This document shows, one piece after another, positions 33,337-38,282 of a stretch of DNA of 38,282 nucleotides. The position numbers and the translations under genes were made by a program. This stretch comes from Clostridiales bacterium (GTDB lineage Bacteria > Bacillota > Clostridia > Christensenellales > Aristaeellaceae), in NCBI GenBank assembly GCA_012729115.1, contig JAAYDR010000041.1:1-38282 (forward strand), given 5' to 3'. How positions within the stretch are numbered: the stretch's first letter is position 1; each line of letters opens with the position of its first letter. Under the pieces are notes generated by a model that was given only the letters and a program-made list of their open reading frames with translations, had not been told where the DNA came from and ran no database searches.

Positions 33337-33364
33337 TTGACAAATCACCGTCTTTTCCTATAAT
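33337..33364 (+). promoter_or_regulatory. Near-consensus sigma-A promoter before a structured leader
   Basis: Perfect TTGACA (33337-33342) and perfect TATAAT (33359-33364) with a 16-base spacer. It is the only promoter in the window with both consensus hexamers. The transcript would start near 33371, almost 250 bases before the next gene. Confidence 0.85.
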
Positions 33365-33370
33365 GAAATG

Positions 33371-33581
33371 GGCAGCAAACGAATCATAGGAATCAGCAAA
33401 ATACCGTTTTTGGAGGGATACCGTCCGGACCAGGCGGCTCAAAGCCTGTGCCGGAAAAGAAGGAAGCACGGACATCAGAAAATTGAGCCATTCCAATGGG
33501 AAGGCCTGTTTTTTGTGTTTGTGTACCTTTCGGCGGTATCCTCTTGTTTATCAGAGGGATACCGCAGCGGTTCCCTTTTTT
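33371..33581 (+). ncRNA. Candidate structured leader RNA / attenuator upstream of a methyltransferase
   Basis: The transcript contains a stable stem of two 5-bp helices (33424-33435 with 33444-33455, 2x2 internal loop, 8-base loop). Next is a terminator-like stem 33487-33505 followed by TGTTTTTT (33507-33514). After it come four segments that can pair in alternative ways: segment 1 GGAGGGATACCG (33412-33423), segment 2 GCGGTATCCTCT (33533-33544), segment 3 AGAGGGATACCGC (33553-33565) and segment 4 GGTTCCC (33569-33575) followed by six T (33576-33581). Segment 2 can pair with 1 or 3; segment 3 can pair with 2 or, as a terminator, with 4. No known riboswitch consensus was recognised, and no leader peptide with a good ribosome binding site was found. 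Confidence 0.6.
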
Positions 33582-33617
33582 CGTTTGCTGCAATCCATCA
33601 TGAGAAGGAGTAGAAAT

Positions 33618-34463
33618 ATGCTTTCCATACAAAATATTAAGTCCATCCTTGCAGAAATGGAGCGGCCGCTGCCCTACCAAACCGGCGCGGAGTTGTGGAG
33701 GGACCCCCATATCGCCGGTGAGATGCTAAAAGCCCACCTATCCCCGGATACTGATGCCGCCAGTTATCGGCCGGATACCATTCGCAAGATCTGCGCATCC
33801 CTGCCGGAGCGTATGGGGTTAAGGCCGGGTGACAGTATTGTAGACCTTGGTTGCGGGCCGGGGCTCTATTGCCAACGACTGGCACTGAACGGTTTCCAAA
33901 TGACGGGCGTGGACTGGTCCGAGAACTCTATTGAATACGCCAAAACACTATGTGCAGGGCAGTGCGTTGCCTTTCGTCAGGGAAGTTACCTGGAACCCTT
34001 TGGGCAGGAGGAATTTCATGGAGCATTGCTCATTTCCAGGGATTATGGCGTACTCCAGCCCCAGATGCGGCGGAGATTGCTTCATAACATCCATACGGCT
34101 CTCAGACCGGGCGGTTCCTTTGCCCTGGATGTGGAAAGCAAGGAAGCCTTCAAGGCATTCCAGAAAAATACTTCTCCCAGATGGGAAGCAGCGGAGAAGG
34201 GATTTTGGCGTCCCCATCCCTATGGGGTGCTCACGATGACCGTTGACTACCCGGAGATTGCAGCCGGCTGTACTCTCTACGCTGTGTTGGACGATCAGAT
34301 AACCATATACCGTGTCTGGCAAACCTACTTCACCCCGGATTCTATCCGTGCCGAATTGCGCGATGCCGGGTTTGACAAGGTGGAAGTGAGGACAAGTTTG
34401 ACGGGTGATCCATGGAGGGAGGAAGCCATGCAATTGGGTGTGGTATGCCATAAGAGGGCATAA
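33618..34463 (+). CDS. SAM-dependent methyltransferase (second)
   Basis: The 281-residue protein is a class I methyltransferase with motif I SIVDLGCGPGLYCQRLA at about 73-89, the acidic residue in MTGVDWSENSIEYAK, and GALLISRDYGVLQPQMRRRLL as post-motif II. The C-terminal half resembles members that act on small molecules, but the substrate is unknown. I start it at MLSIQNIKSI, where AAGGAG lies seven bases upstream; the open frame extends left through the leader but has no site. It is controlled by the leader at 33371-33581. It is only distantly similar to the methyltransferase at 21170-21967. Confidence 0.9.
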   Translation: MLSIQNIKSILAEMERPLPYQTGAELWRDPHIAGEMLKAHLSPDTDAASYRPDTIRKICASLPERMGLRPGDSIVDLGCGPGLYCQRLALNGFQMTGVDWSENSIEYAKTLCAGQCVAFRQGSYLEPFGQEEFHGALLISRDYGVLQPQMRRRLLHNIHTALRPGGSFALDVESKEAFKAFQKNTSPRWEAAEKGFWRPHPYGVLTMTVDYPEIAAGCTLYAVLDDQITIYRVWQTYFTPDSIRAELRDAGFDKVEVRTSLTGDPWREEAMQLGVVCHKRA

Positions 34464-34499
34464 GAAAGAGTATCTGCTTTACCCTATAAAACAATAAAG

Positions 34500-34585
34500 C
34501 CATGGAGGACTTTGGCTCCATGGGTGTCGAAAAGTACCATGAGTTGTCTGACTTTGTTTCACCCAGGGCAATACCCTGGGTGAAA
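34500..34585 (+). promoter_or_regulatory. Two hairpins between methyltransferase and esterase genes
   Basis: An 8-bp stem CCATGGAG/CTCCATGG (34500-34507 with 34516-34523) is followed by a perfect 12-bp stem TTTCACCCAGGG/CCCTGGGTGAAA (34557-34568 with 34574-34585) with loop CAATA. Neither is followed by a T-run, so they are poor intrinsic terminators. The second ends about nine bases before the esterase ribosome binding site and could affect translation or message stability, or be an operator. Confidence 0.55.
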
Positions 34586-34609
34586 GGTTGATATGGGAGG
34601 AGGAACATT

Positions 34610-35563
34610 ATGCCTATTCTGGACATGCCTCTTGCGGAGTTGGAGCGCTATCAGGGAGCCCCCATACCTGGTGACTTTGATGCTTATTGGGAGGAAGCTC
34701 TATCCCAGGTGGAAGATCGTGCTTATACCATTGCTCCTTCGGACTTTTCCCTCCCCGGGTATGAGTGCTCTATCCTCACCTTCACCGGCGTGGGTGGCGC
34801 GCAGGTGGGCGGCAAGTTCATTAGACCGCTGGGGGAGGGCATGTTGCCCGGCGTGGTGGTGTTTCATGGGTACAGAGGCAATAGCGGTGACTTTTTCAAT
34901 CTGTTGCCATATGCGGCGGCGGGGATGGCGGTCTTTGCCATGGACGTCAGAGGGCAAATGGGCATCTCTCAGGACAATTTTGTCTCAACCGGTAACACTC
35001 TGCTGGGGCACATCGTCCGGGGCCTGGAAGAATACAATCCCAAACGGCTCTTTTATCGCAACGTTTTCCTGGACACCGTACAAAGTGTCCGTATCCTGAT
35101 GAGCATGCCCTTCGTGGATGCGATGCGGGTGGGTGTTACCGGCGGTTCCCAGGGTGGAGCCTTGGCCACAGCCTGCGCGGGACTGGAGCCGAGGGTGAAG
35201 GTTGCTGCAATTGCTTATCCCTTCTTGTCGGATTACCGCCGGGTATGGGAGATGGATATGGGCAAGCGGGCCTATGAGGAACTGGAATACTTTATCCGCT
35301 GGCGTGATCCCCTCCATGAGCGGTTGGAAGACATGTTTCGCACCCTGGATTACATTGATGTAAGCCATCTGGCCCCGCGCATCAAGGCTCGCACACATTT
35401 TTTCCTCACCCTGCAGGATGACATCTGTCCGCCCTCCACCCAGTTTGCGGTCTATAACAACACGCCGGAACCCAAATCCCGGGATATCTATTACAACCAC
35501 GGGCATGAGGGTCTGCCTCGGATGGGAGATCGGACACTCCGGTTCCTGCTGGAAAACCTGTAA
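34610..35563 (+). CDS. Acetyl xylan esterase / cephalosporin-C deacetylase family hydrolase
   Basis: The 317-residue alpha/beta hydrolase matches the AXE1 family (carbohydrate esterase 7). It has the early GAPIPGDFDAYWEEAL, the strand with VVFHGYRGNSGDF, the nucleophile Ser in VTGGSQGGALA near residue 180, the acid in TLQDDICPPSTQFAVYN near 269 and the His in YNHGHEGLP near 298. Members remove acetyl groups from xylo-oligosaccharides and other small acetylated substrates. There is no signal peptide, so it would act on imported sugars. GGGAGGAGG precedes the ATG. Convergent with the DUF1905 gene. Confidence 0.9.
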   Translation: MPILDMPLAELERYQGAPIPGDFDAYWEEALSQVEDRAYTIAPSDFSLPGYECSILTFTGVGGAQVGGKFIRPLGEGMLPGVVVFHGYRGNSGDFFNLLPYAAAGMAVFAMDVRGQMGISQDNFVSTGNTLLGHIVRGLEEYNPKRLFYRNVFLDTVQSVRILMSMPFVDAMRVGVTGGSQGGALATACAGLEPRVKVAAIAYPFLSDYRRVWEMDMGKRAYEELEYFIRWRDPLHERLEDMFRTLDYIDVSHLAPRIKARTHFFLTLQDDICPPSTQFAVYNNTPEPKSRDIYYNHGHEGLPRMGDRTLRFLLENL

Positions 35564-35625
35564 TCGCTGGGACCTGGCAGGAGTCATCTCCTATATATTT
35601 CCGGACGATCTTTGTTGGATGCACT

Positions 35626-35934
35626 TTACCGCGTTTGTGTATGCTCCGTTTCACGTTCCTGAATGGTCACCTGGACCATGTCCCCCGGCTGCTTGTGGAT
35701 TTTTGCCCGGATTTCCTTGCGGATGCCCAGGATGGGGCAAGGTGAGCCGTCCTCGTTCTTCACACCCATATGGACCAGTTGCCCGTCATAGGGTTCACCA
35801 TCAAAGGTCGCATGAACCGCCACACGCCCCTTGCCAAACTCGGCTTTCAGGTTCAGGGGGATCATCACATAGGCCCCACCATGTTTGGTTTCGGCAATCA
35901 TTTCTGTTTGATATTGATATATTTTGGAGTTCAT
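35626..35934 (-). CDS. DUF1905 domain protein
   Basis: The 102-residue protein begins [20 protein letters not shown] and has the DUF1905 pattern: [20 protein letters not shown], then [23 protein letters not shown] and [10 protein letters not shown]. The fold is a small beta barrel of unknown function, often found beside YdeI/DUF1801 domains. I start it at the ATG overlapping the stop of the upstream DUF1801 gene (ATGA, 35931-35934), with AAGGAG eight bases upstream; an extension to 35958 is rejected for lack of a site. The coupling suggests the two act together, since DUF1905 and DUF1801-like domains are sometimes fused. Confidence 0.85.
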   Translation of the reverse strand: MNSKIYQYQTEMIAETKHGGAYVMIPLNLKAEFGKGRVAVHATFDGEPYDGQLVHMGVKNEDGSPCPILGIRKEIRAKIHKQPGDMVQVTIQERETEHTQTR

Positions 35935-36350
35935 TTGGCATACTCCTTGTAGCACCACAGGGCGATCTCTGTGATGAGATCAAAGGGCACGGGCTTGTCG
36001 TAGGCAAATTGAATAGCTCCCTTGCTGTACTTGTACCCCGTGAGTCTGGGCGCGAAATGCCGAACGCCCCCATCGCCGGGATACAAACCGATATGCCGCT
36101 TGAAGGACGCAAAATGGATAATGTTTGCGCCCTTCCAATAGGTCGGCATTCGCCATGCCATCTTCTCGGTAGCGTCTGGGAGAGTCGCCCGAAGGGTATC
36201 CCGAACCTGATGAAGGAGAGGCCGCACCTCCTCCGGTAGACTGGCAAGGTATTCGTCGATGGTCTTGGGCGCTTGCACACAAAAATGTTGCTGGTGGGTG
36301 TTCTTGAACTCCCGTCCGCACTTGGGGCAGATCCAGGACGCTTCGCTCAT
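35931..36350 (-). CDS. DUF1801 domain protein with N-terminal zinc ribbon
   Basis: The 139-residue protein starts [20 protein letters not shown], whose CPKC and a later HFCV resemble a half zinc ribbon. A DUF1801 domain follows from about residue 30 ([35 protein letters not shown], then [14 protein letters not shown] and [15 protein letters not shown]). The function of this family is not known. It is the first gene of a two-gene unit with DUF1905. GGAGGA precedes the ATG. Confidence 0.85.
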   Translation of the reverse strand: MSEASWICPKCGREFKNTHQQHFCVQAPKTIDEYLASLPEEVRPLLHQVRDTLRATLPDATEKMAWRMPTYWKGANIIHFASFKRHIGLYPGDGGVRHFAPRLTGYKYSKGAIQFAYDKPVPFDLITEIALWCYKEYAK

Positions 36351-36540
36351 GTTCCTCCTCCTTTGCGAGAGGTTTTGCTTTTGTTATTCGACTAAGGGGC
36401 GTTTTTCCCTTCTTGGGCGGTTTCTTCCCGACTTTACAGAAGGTCTCTTCTGATTTTTCGATATTGTTCGTAAATCCGGATTCAAAATCTGCCAATGATG
36501 ATGTATACTATAGATAAATTCACAATTCCACATGATTGCA

Positions 36541-36549
36541 TGCTATAAT
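36541..36549 (+). promoter_or_regulatory. Extended -10 promoter of the rubrerythrin gene
   Basis: TGCTATAAT (36541-36549) is a perfect -10 with extended TG. The -35 is weak (TTCACA at 36519-36524, 19-base spacing). The segment CTATAATGAGAATGA partly resembles a PerR box, which would fit peroxide control of rubrerythrin, but only about ten of fourteen positions agree. Confidence 0.55.
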
Positions 36550-36571
36550 GAGAATGATGGAGGGAATCAGC

Positions 36572-37237
36572 ATGGAACAATGGAAATGCAGTGTCTGCGG
36601 TTATGTTCATACCGGCCCCCTGGAAGAGGGATTCACCTGCCCACGGTGCAAGCAACCTGCCAGTGCCTTTGTGAAGGTTGAGGAAAAGCCCGCCCCAAAA
36701 GCCAATCCCTATGCAGGAACCAAGACCGAGAAGAACTTGGCGGAAGCCTTTGCCGGTGAAAGCCAGGCTCGCAACAAGTACACCTATTTTGCTCAGGTCG
36801 CCAGCCGCGAAGGCTACGATCAGATCAGTGAACTTTTCCTCAAAACAGCCCGCAACGAACAGGAGCACGCCCGTCTCTGGTTCGAGGAGTTGGGTCACAT
36901 CAACGGCACCGCCGCCAACCTCCTGGCAGCCGCCCAAGGCGAGAATTACGAGTGGACGGACATGTATGAACGCTTCGCCAGGGATGCTGAAGAGGAGGGT
37001 TTCTCCGAGTTGGCAGCCCGCTTCCGTCGGGTGGCAGCCATTGAGAAGTCTCACGAGGAGCGCTACCGCGCTTTGCTGAAAAACGTTCAGATGCAGCAAG
37101 TCTTCGAAAAGGGCGAGGAAACCATGTGGGAATGCCGCATTTGCGGGCACCTGGTCATGGGAAAAAAGGCCCCTGAGGTTTGTCCCGTCTGTTCCTACAG
37201 CCAGAGCTACTTTGAAGTCCGCAAAGAGAACTATTGA
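36572..37237 (+). CDS. Rubrerythrin with rubredoxin-like domains at both ends
   Basis: Rubrerythrins are non-haem diiron peroxidases that protect anaerobes from peroxide. The 221-residue protein starts at [11 protein letters not shown], with GGAGGG seven bases upstream. It has an N-terminal rubredoxin-like site (Cys6, Cys9, Cys23, Cys26). A ferritin-like four-helix domain at about 45-175 has the iron ligands in [23 protein letters not shown] and [12 protein letters not shown]-terminal rubredoxin site follows (WECRICGH near 186-193 and CPVCS near 204-208). Classical rubrerythrin has about 190 residues and only the C-terminal site; reverse rubrerythrin has only the N-terminal one. Its presence supports an anaerobic lifestyle. 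It stands alone, closed by a terminator. Confidence 0.93.
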   Translation: MEQWKCSVCGYVHTGPLEEGFTCPRCKQPASAFVKVEEKPAPKANPYAGTKTEKNLAEAFAGESQARNKYTYFAQVASREGYDQISELFLKTARNEQEHARLWFEELGHINGTAANLLAAAQGENYEWTDMYERFARDAEEEGFSELAARFRRVAAIEKSHEERYRALLKNVQMQQVFEKGEETMWECRICGHLVMGKKAPEVCPVCSYSQSYFEVRKENY

Positions 37238-37265
37238 CCGGGCAGATAGGGAACAAAGTTGAATG

Positions 37266-37298
37266 AACTCCCTTTGGATTGCATCCAAAGGGAGTTTT
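37266..37298 (+). terminator. Bidirectional terminator between rubrerythrin and cysK
   Basis: A perfect 14-base inverted repeat (37266-37279 with 37283-37296) closes a TGC loop and is followed by TT. It lies between two convergent genes and can serve both. Confidence 0.85.
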
Positions 37299-37317
37299 AG
37301 TATCTGCAGATCTCGTT

Positions 37318-38253
37318 TTATCCCTTGGCAAACAGTGGTGTTGACAGATATCTTTCACCTGTGTCGGGAAGGAGAACAACCACGTTTTTACCCACGAACT
37401 CAGGACGGGAGGCGACCTGGGTGGCAGCGTAAAGCGCAGCCCCGGAGGAGATGCCTACAAGGAGGCCTTCGGCTGCGGCCACTTGGCGGGAGGTCTCAAA
37501 GGCCTCATCATTGCCTACGGGGATGATTTCGTCCACGACTGTGCGGTCAAAGACATCGGGGACAAAGCCGGCACCAATACCCTGGATCTTATGGGGGCCG
37601 GGCTGACCGCCGGAGAGCACGGGGGAAGCAGAAGGTTCCACGGCAATGATCTTCACACCGGGAATCTTTTCTTTCAGCACCTGGCCAACGCCGGTGATGG
37701 TTCCGCCTGTTCCCACGCCTGCCACAAAGGCGGCGATGTCGCCATCTGTGTCCTTAAGAATCTCCTGGGCTGTTGTTTCCCGGTGGATTTTTGGGTTGGC
37801 GGGGTTGCGGAACTGCTGGGGAATAAAGGATCCGGGCAGTTCAGCCGCCAGTTCTTCTGCTTTGCGGATAGCACCCTTCATCCCCTCGGGTCCAGGGGTG
37901 AGTACGATTTCAGCACCCAGAGCAGCCACCAGGGCTCTGCGCTCCACGCTCATAGTCTCCGGCATGGTTAGAATCAGCCGGTAGCCTTTGGCAGCGGCCA
38001 CAAAGGCTAACCCGATGCCCGTGTTGCCGCTGGTTGGTTCGATGATGACGCTGTTCTTTGTAAGCAGCCCTTGCTCCTCTGCCGCGGTGATCATCGCAAA
38101 AGCAATCCTGTCCTTGACACTGCCCAGGGGATTGAAGTATTCCAGTTTGGCAATCAGATTCGCTTGAATGCCATGCTTAGCGCCGTACTGACTCAATTGC
38201 AATAGGGGAGTCCTTCCAATGAGATCTGTCAGGTTCCGGTAGACATTTGCCAT
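37318..38253 (-). CDS. cysK: Cysteine synthase A (O-acetylserine sulfhydrylase)
   Basis: This PLP enzyme makes cysteine from O-acetylserine and sulfide. The 311-residue protein starts at [20 protein letters not shown], with AAGGAGG upstream; the longer frame to 38271 begins at an ATG without a site. The PLP lysine is in [14 protein letters not shown], the phosphate and substrate loop is [11 protein letters not shown], the glycine-rich [12 protein letters not shown] binds the cofactor phosphate, and the C-terminal [11 protein letters not shown] is the usual PLP-nitrogen contact. Length and motifs fit CysK better than CysM or cystathionine beta-synthase. The promoter lies beyond the window edge. 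Confidence 0.95.
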   Translation of the reverse strand: MANVYRNLTDLIGRTPLLQLSQYGAKHGIQANLIAKLEYFNPLGSVKDRIAFAMITAAEEQGLLTKNSVIIEPTSGNTGIGLAFVAAAKGYRLILTMPETMSVERRALVAALGAEIVLTPGPEGMKGAIRKAEELAAELPGSFIPQQFRNPANPKIHRETTAQEILKDTDGDIAAFVAGVGTGGTITGVGQVLKEKIPGVKIIAVEPSASPVLSGGQPGPHKIQGIGAGFVPDVFDRTVVDEIIPVGNDEAFETSRQVAAAEGLLVGISSGAALYAATQVASRPEFVGKNVVVLLPDTGERYLSTPLFAKG

Positions 38254-38282
38254 GATCTCAACCTCCTTCATATAACATAGAA

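Noticed and set aside
33368-33613. 81-codon plus-strand frame inside the structured leader
   Set aside because: Begins at or before the predicted transcription start with no ribosome binding site; the RNA pairings explain the region better.
36482-37288. 268-codon minus-strand frame opposite rubrerythrin
   Set aside because: Runs through the terminator and the rubrerythrin gene and has no recognisable domain.

Overview
The window looks like chromosome from a fairly GC-rich anaerobic Firmicute of the class Clostridia. Four things point there. The str operon starts with an L7Ae-type protein. A DnaD/DnaI-type helicase-loading pair sits beside a PHP-domain DnaE. There is a rubrerythrin. Ribosome binding sites are strong GGAGG types, and promoters are close to the sigma-A consensus. 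I would not name a genus from this alone.

Layout. 1-3932 (minus): str operon, ordered from its promoter as L7Ae-like protein, rpsL, rpsG, fusA, tuf (tuf runs off the left edge). 3965-6935 (minus): a tightly overlapped operon of a DnaD-domain protein, a DnaI/DnaC-like helicase loader and a cysteine-less ArsC/Spx-fold protein. 7031-10997 (plus): AfuA/FbpA-type ABC importer (binding protein, ATPase, fused double permease) with a hairpin after the binding-protein gene. 11176-20642 (plus): housekeeping block of dnaE, a GntR/FCD regulator, pepF, a CCA-adding-type nucleotidyltransferase and guaA, closed by a perfect 19-bp terminator stem. 20711-22219: a DUF1801 protein and a convergent SAM methyltransferase with a long leader that carries a terminator.

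22251-30707 (plus) is the accessory heart of the window, a surface-glycan locus. It has two tandem paralogous GT-C-like membrane proteins, each with its own TTGACG promoter. These are followed by a polyprenyl-phosphate glycosyltransferase (GT2), a fusion of a polysaccharide pyruvyl transferase with an F420-hydrogenase beta-like domain, and a UPF0104/flippase-like membrane protein. A plausible reading is a Gtr-like pathway: GT2 charges a lipid carrier, a membrane protein helps move it across, the GT-C proteins transfer the sugar outside, and the fusion protein modifies the glycan.

30874-38253 holds small units: an HTH/alpha-beta hydrolase/DUF4180 cassette, an unrecognised membrane protein, a second SAM methyltransferase behind a structured leader RNA, an acetyl-xylan-esterase-like hydrolase, a DUF1801/DUF1905 pair, a rubrerythrin with rubredoxin-like domains at both ends, and cysK.

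The most interesting signals are the leader at 33371-33581, with mutually exclusive pairings typical of an attenuator or riboswitch; the pyruvyl transferase-FrhB fusion; the tandem GT-C paralogues with patchy near-identity; and Arg at position 88 of ribosomal protein S12, a classical streptomycin-resistance residue. No rRNA, tRNA, CRISPR array, transposase or phage gene was seen. All similarity statements come from recognising motifs by eye; no search was run.
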